Shown here piece after piece: positions 1 through 9,300 of a stretch of 17,804 nucleotides of DNA. Both the position numbers and the translations under genes were made by a program. Where the stretch lies: the NCBI GenBank assembly GCA_013203755.1, contig JABMPI010000134.1, positions 1-17,804 of the forward strand, in the 5' to 3' direction. The notes below the pieces were generated by a model. It was not told where the DNA came from, searched no databases, and saw only the letters and a list, made by a program, of their open reading frames with translations. Positions within the stretch are counted from its first letter, which is position 1, and every line of letters begins with the position of its first letter. Source of the stretch: Bacteroidota bacterium (lineage in GTDB: Bacteria > Bacteroidota > Bacteroidia > Bacteroidales > Prolixibacteraceae).

Positions 1-161
1 GATTTCTCAACGCTCCATTCCTGTTTTTTCTTAACGCTTTTTCTTATAGGCGGTCACGCCCTGAATATGACCTTACTTGTTAATTGATTGTATCCCTTTC
101 CTGAAAAAAATTAAAGTGCACCAAACAAATACTGACTACTTTGCTTGTTGGGAAGCGGCCT

Positions 162-299
162 AAAGAGCTTTGGCTTAGAATTCAAAATGGCGGCTCTTGC
201 CCCTGGCACTGGCAAGCAGTGCTGTTTGACGAGGAGGAACAACGAGGAGTTTGCACTGCGTGGAAGAGACGTCATGTAGAATCCTTGCCAAAGATCTTT
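162..299. repeat. Imperfect inverted-repeat element
   Basis: The left arm AAAGAGCTTTGGC (162-174) and the right arm GCCAAAGATCTTT (287-299) are reverse complements with 12 of 13 positions matching. Inside, GCACTG (206-211) and CAGTGC (217-222) form a small hairpin. The interior is richer in GC than the surrounding AT-rich DNA and carries no open frame of note. This could be a small non-autonomous mobile element or a decayed repeat; I see no target-site duplication that I would trust and no transposase. Confidence 0.4.
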
Positions 300-316
300 C
301 AGCCTTGAATCTTTTG

Positions 317-346
317 TTTACTTTTCTTTTCAAGAAGAAAAGTAAA
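317..346. repeat. Perfect 12-bp inverted repeat (hairpin)
   Basis: TTTACTTTTCTT (317-328) is exactly complementary to AAGAAAAGTAAA (335-346) with a 6-nt loop TTCAAG. It is AT-rich and lacks a run of T after it on either strand, so it is not a clean intrinsic terminator. It lies directly beside the 162-299 inverted repeat and may belong to the same repeat element. Confidence 0.55.
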
Positions 347-484
347 ATCTGTCTGATAAGACAAAGGTTAATAAAAAGTGATGAGATAACTTGGCTTATC
401 CACCTTTACATAAAATGGGTAGAAATTATTTCAAACCTATAAAATATCCCCAACTTTTCCTCTTGATTCCAAAAGTGATTTTTA

Positions 485-561
485 GTCATTTCGATTGAAG
501 TGAAGCAATCTCAACATGCCTATTATCAATTACATGAGATTGCTTTGTAACTCGCAATGAC
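485..561. repeat. Palindromic intergenic repeat, unit 1
   Basis: The unit opens with GTCATTTCGATTGAAG and closes with CTCGCAATGAC (551-561). Its core is a perfect 11-bp inverted repeat: AAGCAATCTCA (503-513) against TGAGATTGCTT (535-545). The outer ends are roughly complementary (GTCATTTCGA against TCGCAATGAC). Palindromic units of this style are common between genes in Bacteroidota genomes; that family assignment is from memory of the sequence style, not from a search. Confidence 0.7.
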
Positions 562-575
562 AGATTTCTGTTTTT

Positions 576-642
576 GTCATCTCGACGACAGGAGAGATCT
601 TTGGTGGAGAAGAGATTTCTCCTCGTTCCTCGTCGAAATGAC
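576..642. repeat. Palindromic intergenic repeat, unit 2
   Basis: The outer arms are GTCATCTCGACGA (576-588) and TCGTCGAAATGAC (630-642), complementary at 12 of 13 positions. Inner arms GGAGAGATCT (591-600) and GAGATTTCTCC (612-622) continue the stem. It is a variant of the neighbouring unit 1 in the same family, 14 bp away, with the same GTCAT...ATGAC termini. Confidence 0.7.
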
Positions 643-649
643 AGCATTG

Positions 650-700
650 ATGAGCATCTCATTTTGCTTAATAAAAAATTAGGTGAACTCTCGCAATGAC
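650..700. repeat. Partial third repeat unit
   Basis: The end CTCGCAATGAC (690-700) is identical to the end of unit 1 (551-561), and the preceding bases contain diverged pieces (CATCTCA, TTGCTT) of the same core. The left half is degraded, so this appears to be a decayed copy. Confidence 0.45.
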
Positions 701-742
701 GTACTTTTTGACTTTTTGGAGTGGACTCATCCTTAGATATCT

Positions 743-778
743 AAAACAAAAAATCCCTACAGCGCGGTAAGGATTTTT
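743..778 (-). terminator. Intrinsic terminator of the export operon
   Basis: Read on the minus strand, about 20 nt after the stop codon of the last gene, there is a 12-bp stem (arms 749-760 and 767-778) with a 6-nt loop and one G-U pair, followed by a T-rich tail (TTTTTTGTTTT). This is a standard rho-independent terminator and marks the end of the operon. Confidence 0.85.
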
Positions 779-798
779 CATTATTAGTATATAATTTG

Positions 799-1518
799 TT
801 AAACAAATTTCTCACGTTTTTGCAGATTAAATAGCCCGTACAAAATAAAAACAAGCATTGCAACTCCCATAAAAATTCTGTTTTTGGAAATTGTTCCCTG
901 CCAAATTACTTCATTTAAATTTCTGGGAATTTCGAATGGATTTAAAAAAATATTCCATTGTGAATTTTGCAAAGCATCCTGAAGTATAATTAATGTTACG
1001 CCAATTAATACCATTACCACGGCTGTTCCGTTTCCGTTTTTAATAAGGGTTGAAAACATAAATGCCATGGACCCAATAAAAACAATTGGATACATCAGCT
1101 GATAAGCCATTTCAAAAATATTGATTTTATACAATAGAACAGAAGCGACCTCTGCAAAAAGAACAATAATAATAAATATCAGAATATAGATCATTACCAG
1201 CCGAACCAGCCACACTTTATATCTGTAGTTTGGAATTCCGAAAAGAATCTCCAACATTCTGGAATCATCATCGTTTTGAATGCCAAAGGCAGAAGGGTAG
1301 AAAATCAGTAGTATTCCGGGGAAAATCAGCAAATTATAAACCACTCCATCGTCCATACTTCTGCCGTTCAAAATCATGTTAACAGCAAAAAATGCAAAAA
1401 ATGCAAATGCCGCTACTAAAAACCATATAAAACGGTTGGCAAAAATTATTCTGAGGTTGTATCGAATCATCCGAGTTGAAACGATTAACCGATTTCGTAT
1501 ATTCAATTTCTTAGCCAT
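799..1518 (-). CDS. ABC-2 type transporter permease, small
   Basis: This 239-residue protein is hydrophobic with about six predicted membrane helices (roughly residues 30-49, 61-80, 103-130, 138-158, 164-182 and 214-231), the layout of an ABC-2 permease. The stretch NDDDSRMLEILFGIPNYRY (82-100) between helices 2 and 3 matches the cytoplasmic coupling region seen in the family, where an acidic-rich segment and E-L-x3-P contact the ATPase. Its start codon overlaps the stop of the upstream RND-ABC fusion by 8 nt (1511-1518), which suggests translational coupling and makes the fused ABC domain its likely ATPase. Two copies would be needed for a full transporter. It is the last gene of the operon. 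Substrate unknown. Confidence 0.85.
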   Translation of the reverse strand: MAKKLNIRNRLIVSTRMIRYNLRIIFANRFIWFLVAAFAFFAFFAVNMILNGRSMDDGVVYNLLIFPGILLIFYPSAFGIQNDDDSRMLEILFGIPNYRYKVWLVRLVMIYILIFIIIVLFAEVASVLLYKINIFEMAYQLMYPIVFIGSMAFMFSTLIKNGNGTAVVMVLIGVTLIILQDALQNSQWNIFLNPFEIPRNLNEVIWQGTISKNRIFMGVAMLVFILYGLFNLQKREKFV

Positions 1519-4500
1519 TTACTTCTTCTTTTTTATCAAAATCTTTAAGCAAGCACAAATAAGCATCTTCGAGGTGTGGCGAAACATTTACAGCATTTTC
1601 GTAAGGTTTGTCTTTCGAAAGGCAACGTACCTTAATATTCTCACCGTCGCGCATGTGGTGCACTACTAATTTTTTATCGTCAATAGAATCAAATTCTTTA
1701 GCCGGAATTGTAAATTGCCAAACAAAACCATTCCCCATATTTACCATTTCGTTTGGAGTTCCTAAATATCTTAAGTCGCCGCGATTAATAACCGCTACCT
1801 GGTTACACGAACTCGAAATATCTTCGATAATGTGGGTGGAGAAAATTACAATCCGTTCGCGGCTTAATTCAACCAGTAAATTACGGAAACGAATTCTCTC
1901 GCGTGGGTCAAGCCCGGCAGTTGGTTCGTCTACAACCAAAATACGTGGCAGATTAAGCAAAATCTGAGCAATCCCGATCCGTTGTTTCATACCTCCGGAA
2001 AATGCACCAATTTTATCGTTACGGCGGTCGTACATGTGAACATTTTTCAACACATATTCTATTCGTTCATCCCTTGTTTTGGTATCTTTAATTCCCTTTA
2101 AAATTCCCTGATAATCCAAAAATTCCCAGGCCGACATATTTTCGTATGTACCAAAAGCCTGTGGCAAATATCCTATTAATCCTTGTAACTCTTCTCTATA
2201 TTCCTTGGTGTCTAAACCATTAATCCAGATTTTACCATAACTTTGTTCGAGAATACCGCAGATAATCCGCATCATTGTAGATTTTCCGGCGCCGTTAGGA
2301 CCAAGCAAACCAAACATTCCGGTTTTAATTTCCATAGAAACACCGTTTAATGCGCGGAAAGGACTTTTGTGTTTTCCAATAATTGGAATTTGGCGAACCA
2401 TATTAAAATAGCCCCGACGTAACAGGCTAAAACGGCCTTCTATTCGGGCAATATTTACATTCTTATTGTGAATGTATTGCCCTGAATTATATACGATTAA
2501 TAACAAAAACCATATAATTCCTATAAAAATTACCATTCCCAAATTATCCCATCGTTTAAAGAATATAAACAGGAACAGTGCAGGGGTTCCCCAATAAATA
2601 ATATTTTTTACGAGCTTATTTATTTTCAGGAATATTGATTTGGAGGTAGCCTCGTGTTTATTAATTAACACCTGATTTAAAGGTACTCTTAGTAAGAACA
2701 AAAAGAAAAATACAATATGAGACAGTACCCAAGTCCAAAGATCACTTTCTAAATAGATAAAAGTAAAATATACCAGAAATCCGAAGAGGGGGATTTGCCA
2801 AATAAGATCGCTAAAATCGCGTGCTTTTTTGAAATCTTTTAATAACCCGGCGCGTTTTCTGATTTTAATTCCCGACTTCCATTCGCGGACAAAACGACTG
2901 TCGCGATCGTAAACTTTAACCAGTTTCCGAATTTCAATACGAATGGGTTCGTTATCGTCGATAACTTTAGAGCTTGCCTGTCGTAAACTGGTCATTACAA
3001 ATGCAACACTTCCGGGAATCAATATTAATAGAAGCATAAAATCGAGCATTTGCCACAGGAATGAATCCACACTATAATAGATGTAAGTTGAACCGACAAC
3101 AAATACCAGCATCATTCCGGCTTTTAACATCCAATTCAAAGATTTCATCCAGGTTAGTGCACTTTCCATTCCGGCATACAATGTTGGAATAAAAACCAAA
3201 GTAAGCACGGTACTTAATGCCAAACCACCAATTACAGTAATTGCAAACGGGGCACCAATTGCACCAACGTATTCGGCTTGCCCCATTGCCAACGGAAACA
3301 GAGCAACAATAGTTGTAATGGCCGTAATTAAAATTGGGCGAACGCGCGAAAGACCTGCAGTCATTAATGCACGTGATTTTCGGTAGCCTTGTTTTCGTAG
3401 AATATTGGTATAATCTATTAATATAATTCCATTGTTTACCACCACTCCCAGCAGAATTAAAAATCCCATGAGTGTGTTGGCATTGAACAAACTATTGCCG
3501 GTAAATATTAATGCAAGGAAAGAACCAATTGCTGCCAGTGGCACAGAAAACATCAGTACAAACGGAGTTACTACCGATTCGAATACTGCAGCTAAAATCA
3601 TTAAAATTAAAATGAAAGCGGCAGCGATAAGGAAATAGAATTCGGAATATTGATCTTCTTCGTGAACCACTTCGATGGCAACACCCGATGGTAATTTGTA
3701 TGAGCCAATTACTTCGTCTATTTCCAGTCGATAAGCTTCCAAAAGATCTTTCGAATCTTCTGCTTCATCTACAAAACGGTAGGTTAATTCTATTTGTTTT
3801 TCCTGATTTACACGAGTAATACTTGCCATTCCATCGGCATAAATCAATTCCGAAATGTCTTGTAAATCGTATGTTGCTCCTTGCGAATTACTAATTTGTA
3901 AACGGCGTAAATCGTCAATTCCTTTTTCATTGTTATCTTCCTCTTCTTTCTCTGTAAGCTGCTGTTTAATTATAATTTCGTACTCCTCTACTCCTTGATT
4001 GAAATTAACACCAGCGGTAAATTCGCGCGAAAATGAGCCAAGTTCTGAAGTGATATTATTTAGCGTAATGCCATATTCAGTTAGCAGAAGCTGGTTGAAA
4101 AAAAGATGAATTTCAGGACGATTACTGGCTACACTTACATTCGCTCTGTTGATGGATTCAAGATCTTCAATATAATATTGCAAATCGTCAGCCACACCTT
4201 TCATTACCTCAAAATTTTCGCCTTTAATTACAACACGTTCCTGGTTTGTGCCAATTCCAAGGAAGGCACTAAAACCTGCCGTCCCTGAACGGTTACCACC
4301 TCCGCCTCCACGGAAACTGGCACTTGAAGTTGGAGGAGTTAAACCTATTTCAGCCCGAGAAATATTTCGAACCCGTTTCTCAACATCTGCTTTAATTTCT
4401 GCAACTGTACGGTCGTCGATATCTTTAAAATCTTCCTTTAATATGAAGGTAAGAATGGCCTCTTCTTGCTGAATTTTTGAGATAAGATCTTCTTTTTCTT

Positions 4501-6253
4501 TAATCTCTCCCAAAAGGGATTCAACTTTGGCAACTACTAAATCGGTAGCTTCCAGCGTTGTTCCGGTGGGCATGGTAACATATACAGAAAACTCCGTCTC
4601 TTCAACTTCCTCCAAATTATTTACACTAATTGCCAGTACTATAAATACGGTAACAAAAAACAGAACAATTGCACCAATAATTGTTCGTGCCGGACCACGC
4701 ATACTTGCTTTTAAAAGCAAGATGTAAATTTGAATTATACGATTGTTGGTAGTTACTTTTTCGTAAAAAATATTGGTCGATTTTTTTCCTTTCAGCAAAA
4801 GATGAGCAGCAATTGGAATAAGCATTAACGCAACAAACAACGATACTATTAACGTGGAAATAATGGATACTCCAATGTGCTTACCAAGCAGTTTTACCAT
4901 ATAATCTGATGAAAACACAAATGGAAGAAATACTGTAACTGTGGTAAGTGTGGCAGCAACAATCGATCTCCAAACTTCCTTTGTTCCCTGTATTACCGAA
5001 CGATCGGCATTATAATGGTTCCCCGACAGGCGGTAGATATTTTCCAGAACCACGACACTGTTATCCAGTAACATTCCAATGGCAAGAACCAATCCAACCA
5101 AAGTTAAACTGTTTAGAGAAATATCGAATGCATAGAAAAGGTTAAAGGCTGTAAATACCGAAATTGGAATTGCAAGCGCGATAAACGAAACAATTTTAAT
5201 ATTTTTAAGAAACATCCACAACACAAAAATAGCCAACAAGCCGCCAACCATCGCCAAATCCATAATCTGGTCGATGTTATCTTCCATGACTTCTGCCAGA
5301 TTGGTTTGCACCACCAATTCGATATCTTTAGGCGCCAACTTCTTATTGAGTTCCAGAATTTGATCTTCAACCCGGTGCGACAATTCTATGAGGTTTGCCT
5401 GCGAATCGCTCACCAGTAACATAGAAATGGCATCGAGCCCGTTTATCCTGCTAATGGTTTCTTCTTCTTTTACACCAAAGAAAACATCGGCAACATCTTT
5501 TAAGTACACCGGCCCTTCGGAAATAACTATGTTCTCAATATCCGAAACATTATCGTATTCAGCCGTTACATGTACAAAATATTGCTTTTTCGAATTGTGC
5601 AAATATCCGGTAAATGTTCGGTTGGTTGAGTTTTGAGAAATTGCACTTCGGAGTTGCGAAGGTGTTACTCCGTAAGCCTCGCACGCTGCAAGATTGTACG
5701 AAACTTCTATGGAACGTTCTTTTCCACCAAATACAGTTACGGAAGCTACTCCGTCGATATTCTCCATCTCGGCAGTAATCTCCTGATCCACTATGTTTCT
5801 AATGCGATCGGTTCCGCCGGTACCACGAATCTGTAACTCCATAAACTGATTGGTAAGCTGCTGGATATCAACTTTATTTACCGTAACTATAAAGTTGTCG
5901 TCGATATTATCTACTACCTGATCAATTTTTTCCTGAAGTTTTAGGAAGGTATATTTGAAGTTTACATTCTGTTTAAAATCTACCCGAATAGATGCACTGC
6001 GATTATTCAGGTTCGATTCCATGTTTTCAATGCCTTCCATCGTGCTGATTGCCCCTTCTATTGGGATAATCACTTGATTCTCCATGTATTTAGGATCCAC
6101 TTCAATCTGCGATCGAATTTGGACATACAACATGGGAAGCTCGGCATTTGGCATTAATTCTACCGGCAGTTGTTTATACGAGACATAACCTAACAGGGTC
6201 AGCCCCAAAAACAACATGCTGATAAATATCTTTCTATTTATAATAAATTTCAT
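1511..6253 (-). CDS. RND efflux permease fused to an ABC ATPase
   Basis: This 1580-residue protein is a complete RND permease (about 1-1035) continuing in frame into further membrane helices and an ABC ATPase. RND part: TM1 at 8-26; two large periplasmic loops; TM2-6 at about 331-485; TM7 at 521-545; TM8-12 at about 872-1028. TM4 carries GMLLDNSVVVLEN with the proton-relay aspartate D397; TM10 has VVNNGIILID with Asn940 where AcrB has Lys, as in many RND pumps of the SwrC type. Two extra helices follow (about 1040-1088). IRIEIRKLVKVY (1104-1115) looks like ABC strand 1; then come four more helices (about 1149-1256) and the ABC core: Walker A GPNGAGKS 1318-1325, Q-loop Q1365, signature FSGGM 1418-1422, Walker B ILVVDEP 1438-1444, H-loop H1474. 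All ATPase motifs are intact. The helix count keeps the ATPase in the cytoplasm. A Gly-rich patch lies at 649-653. Partners are probably the upstream RND subunit and the downstream ABC-2 permease. Confidence 0.93.
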   Translation of the reverse strand: MKFIINRKIFISMLFLGLTLLGYVSYKQLPVELMPNAELPMLYVQIRSQIEVDPKYMENQVIIPIEGAISTMEGIENMESNLNNRSASIRVDFKQNVNFKYTFLKLQEKIDQVVDNIDDNFIVTVNKVDIQQLTNQFMELQIRGTGGTDRIRNIVDQEITAEMENIDGVASVTVFGGKERSIEVSYNLAACEAYGVTPSQLRSAISQNSTNRTFTGYLHNSKKQYFVHVTAEYDNVSDIENIVISEGPVYLKDVADVFFGVKEEETISRINGLDAISMLLVSDSQANLIELSHRVEDQILELNKKLAPKDIELVVQTNLAEVMEDNIDQIMDLAMVGGLLAIFVLWMFLKNIKIVSFIALAIPISVFTAFNLFYAFDISLNSLTLVGLVLAIGMLLDNSVVVLENIYRLSGNHYNADRSVIQGTKEVWRSIVAATLTTVTVFLPFVFSSDYMVKLLGKHIGVSIISTLIVSLFVALMLIPIAAHLLLKGKKSTNIFYEKVTTNNRIIQIYILLLKASMRGPARTIIGAIVLFFVTVFIVLAISVNNLEEVEETEFSVYVTMPTGTTLEATDLVVAKVESLLGEIKEKEDLISKIQQEEAILTFILKEDFKDIDDRTVAEIKADVEKRVRNISRAEIGLTPPTSSASFRGGGGGNRSGTAGFSAFLGIGTNQERVVIKGENFEVMKGVADDLQYYIEDLESINRANVSVASNRPEIHLFFNQLLLTEYGITLNNITSELGSFSREFTAGVNFNQGVEEYEIIIKQQLTEKEEEDNNEKGIDDLRRLQISNSQGATYDLQDISELIYADGMASITRVNQEKQIELTYRFVDEAEDSKDLLEAYRLEIDEVIGSYKLPSGVAIEVVHEEDQYSEFYFLIAAAFILILMILAAVFESVVTPFVLMFSVPLAAIGSFLALIFTGNSLFNANTLMGFLILLGVVVNNGIILIDYTNILRKQGYRKSRALMTAGLSRVRPILITAITTIVALFPLAMGQAEYVGAIGAPFAITVIGGLALSTVLTLVFIPTLYAGMESALTWMKSLNWMLKAGMMLVFVVGSTYIYYSVDSFLWQMLDFMLLLILIPGSVAFVMTSLRQASSKVIDDNEPIRIEIRKLVKVYDRDSRFVREWKSGIKIRKRAGLLKDFKKARDFSDLIWQIPLFGFLVYFTFIYLESDLWTWVLSHIVFFFLFLLRVPLNQVLINKHEATSKSIFLKINKLVKNIIYWGTPALFLFIFFKRWDNLGMVIFIGIIWFLLLIVYNSGQYIHNKNVNIARIEGRFSLLRRGYFNMVRQIPIIGKHKSPFRALNGVSMEIKTGMFGLLGPNGAGKSTMMRIICGILEQSYGKIWINGLDTKEYREELQGLIGYLPQAFGTYENMSAWEFLDYQGILKGIKDTKTRDERIEYVLKNVHMYDRRNDKIGAFSGGMKQRIGIAQILLNLPRILVVDEPTAGLDPRERIRFRNLLVELSRERIVIFSTHIIEDISSSCNQVAVINRGDLRYLGTPNEMVNMGNGFVWQFTIPAKEFDSIDDKKLVVHHMRDGENIKVRCLSKDKPYENAVNVSPHLEDAYLCLLKDFDKKEEVNG
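2366..2902 (-). other. Membrane insertion splitting the ABC domain
   Basis: This part of the fusion gene encodes about residues 1118-1296, between ABC strand 1 (IRIEIRKLVKVYDRDS, 1104-1119) and ABC strand 2 (PFRALNGVSMEIKTG, 1298-1312). In the free ATPase of the same operon the equivalent pieces, HIKIENLNKVYRGGS and YAIKNLNLDIPNG, are directly joined. The inserted segment begins with a very basic stretch (1120-1145) and then has about four hydrophobic helices (1149-1168, 1171-1195, 1217-1232, 1237-1256) with short loops. An even helix number returns the chain to the cytoplasm. I do not recognise the helices as any known family. Confidence 0.7.
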
Positions 6254-6334
6254 TTTACTCTCTTATAATGGAACTTTGATGACGCCGGTTTAATTACCAA
6301 GCCCAGACTCGTCTCATCCTTACAAAATATGCTA

Positions 6335-9300
6335 TTATACTTGTTCAACAACTTGTTCCTTTTTACTTACAAACAGCTCTCTAAAACGGTCGAGAACATC
6401 ATAAACGCAAGGAATTACCACCAGAGTTAACAATGTTGATGTAATTAAACCACCAACAACAGCCAAAGCCATGGGCGAACGCAGTGAAGCACTTTCGCCA
6501 AAACCTATGGTTAATGGGAGCAGTGCTAAAATAGTGGTTAAACTGGTCATTATAATTGGTCGGATACGTTGTTGTCCTGCCTGTATTATCGCATTTTTTC
6601 TATCCAATCCATCACGTATTAATTGATTAATCCGATCAACCAAAATTATGGAGTCGTTTACAGCAATACCCACCAACATAATAACACCAATAATTGCCAT
6701 AATATTTAGTGTTTTCCCCATAATAAAAAACAGTAATATACTTCCTACCACTGCCAGTGGAATGGTTAACAGAATGGTGAATGGATGAATTAAGGACTCG
6801 AATTGAGAGGCCAAAACCATATACACCAAAACAATAGAGAGTAGCAACGCAAATCCAAGATTATTAATCGAGTCTTGTCTTTTTTCCTCTTCTCCGGTTA
6901 CCTGAATCCGATAATCAGGAAGTAGGTTTATGGTTCCGGTAGCTTCACGAATTTGAGTAGAAATTTTATCAAGGGCAATTCCCTTATCTAATTGAGCCGT
7001 TACTTTTCCGATGCGGTTCTGGTTTCTTCTAAAAATCTCTTTTGGTGAAACGCCGTAAGAAATATCGGCAATTTCGCTGAGTCTAAAAACTTGCGAACCT
7101 GATGTTATTAAAAGGTCGCTAATTTCATTCAATCCTTTTTCGGGAACTTTTATTGTGATATCACGCATTTCGCCATCTTTTTCCAACTGGCCTGCATTTT
7201 TACCTTCTAACTGATCCTGAACCTGAGAAATTACCGTATTAATATTGAGGTTATACATTCCTGCACGCATCCGGTCAACTCTAATTTCTACTTCGGGCGC
7301 ACCGTCTTCAATGGATGTTTGCACATTAAAAAGTCCATCAATTCCGGTCATTTTTTCTTTAACCTGATTTACGATTGATTCTATCTCATCTAAATCTTCG
7401 CCACGAACTTCAACAACAACCGGGGCTTCGTCGGTACCTAATATCGATTTTAAAGCACTTTGTTCTTGCGAAAAACTAACTTCTAAACCGTCAATATTCG
7501 ATGTTAATTTATCTATTGAAGCAATAATAGATTCAGACGAAATGTTTGCTTCTTCTTTTAGAATCACCAATATTTTAGCAGTATTTTCACCTTCAAAAAC
7601 CGAGCTTGCATCTCCTGAAATTCCTGTAGAAGGGCCGGCTTGCGAAAAAATTGTCTCCAGGTTATCGCCTAAATAGTCCGATAAAATCACTTCAATATTT
7701 TTAACCATTGCTTCCGTCCGAACCAGTTCTGTACCTTCCTGCAATTTCATTTCAATGGAAAATTCTCTGGTCTCGGTTTTAGGCATAAATTCTGTTCCAA
7801 TAGAAGGAATTAATAAAAAAGCAGAAGCAATTGAAACTGTGGCAACAAAAATTACCACCCATTTCAGTTTTAGTAATTTTTCCAGAATACGACCATAACC
7901 ACCCACTTTAACCGACTTGTGTTTTACCGGAGATTTTCTGTTTCTGTAAATTCGATGATACATCATTGGTATCAGGAAAATAGCCACAAAAAGTGATGAA
8001 ATCAAAGAGAAAGCAACTGTCCACGCCTGGTCTTTAAACAACTCGCCCGAAGCGCCATGCAAATAAACAATAGGAAGAAAAACAATAATTGTTGTTAGTG
8101 TTGATGCAGTAATTGCTCCACCAACTTCGGCAGTTCCATTTATAGCTGCATCTTTTACGCTCATTCCATTTTCGTGATTTCGGAAAATATTTTCCATAAC
8201 TACAATGGCATTGTCGACTAACATACCTGCTCCAAGCGCAAGCCCTCCCAAGGTCATAATATTTATGGTGAGGTGGTTAAAGTACATTAAATTGAATGTG
8301 GCAATAATGGAAATAGGAATGGCAACACTTACAATTAATGTTGTTCCAAAACGTCGCAAAAACAAAAACAATATTACAACTGCAAGAAGAATTCCGAGCA
8401 ATGCAGTGTCTTTTACTTCGCCTATTGCAGCACTAATAAATTTTCCCTGGTTAGAAACCATTGTTAATTTATAGCCCGGCAATGCCTTTTCAATATTAAC
8501 TAATGCTTCGTTAATTTGCTCCACCGAGTTTACGGTGTTGTATTTTGTTTCTTTATAAATTGAAAGCCCAACACAGCGTTCACCGTTAATGTGAACAATG
8601 TTTGCCGGCTCTTTATTTCCGTACGAAATAGTTGCCACATTTTTCAAATATATGGGAGCTCTTTCAATGTTGGTTTGTCCTTCAGCCTCAACACGGACGG
8701 CTTTGTAACCCACAATTAGGTTTTCGAAGTCTTCGATGGAGTTAAGCATACTTACTCCTTTTACAATGTATTGTATTCCCAATTCACTAATTTGCCCTCC
8801 GGAAACATTCCGGTTAAAATTCTGAATTCGGGTACTTACTTCGTCCATTGTAAGGTTTTGCGACTCTAAACGGTATGGATTGGTTTCGATTATTACTTCG
8901 TTTTCCTCTTGTCCGGCCAATTCAACTTCGGCAACTCCCTCGAGCCGAACCAATTCGTTTCGAATATAATTTTCGGCAACTTTCCGAATTTCATTCATGT
9001 CTGAGATCTCGGAATGAGTTAATCCAAGAACCATAACGGGTGAAGTATTCGGATCGTGTTGGGTTATTTTCAGATCGTCGATTTCTGAATTCTGAGTTAG
9101 CGTATTCAAAGATTTCTGCAAATCGAGAAAAGCTTCGTCCATGTCTTTGTCCCAGGCATATTCAACAGTAATTTGTGCTGAACCTACTTTTGAAATGGAA
9201 GTTACTTGTGTTACATCCGACTGGCGAATCGATAAAGCTTCAATCCCCTCGACAAATTGTTTCTCCATCTCTTCCGGTGGACGTTCACCCGACTTAATTT

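Larger units (their letters stand above)
1..742. other. Gene-less region with palindromic repeats
   Basis: No convincing gene lies here. The only open frame of note (251-442, plus strand, starting TTG) runs through repeat-like DNA and its product resembles no protein I recognise. The stretch holds an imperfect inverted repeat with arms at 162-174 and 287-299, a perfect 12-bp hairpin at 317-346, and a cluster of GTCATTTCGA-type palindromic units at 485-700; these are listed separately. The left end (1-160) shows nothing I can assign. The operon to the right ends with a terminator at 743-778, so this is intergenic space downstream of it. Confidence 0.7.

Noticed and set aside
251..442. 63-residue open frame on the plus strand
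   Set aside because: It starts with TTG, has no visible ribosome site, runs through the hairpin at 317-346, and its product shows no domain-like composition.
485..700. Tandem repeats as a possible CRISPR array
   Set aside because: The units are palindromic, differ in length and core sequence, and lack constant direct repeats with regular spacers; no cas genes are present.
2984..3149. The RND-ABC fusion as a possible assembly or frameshift artefact
   Set aside because: The frame is continuous, the RND part ends at its natural boundary, extra helices follow, and amino-acid composition stays protein-like throughout; nothing in the sequence points to a false join.
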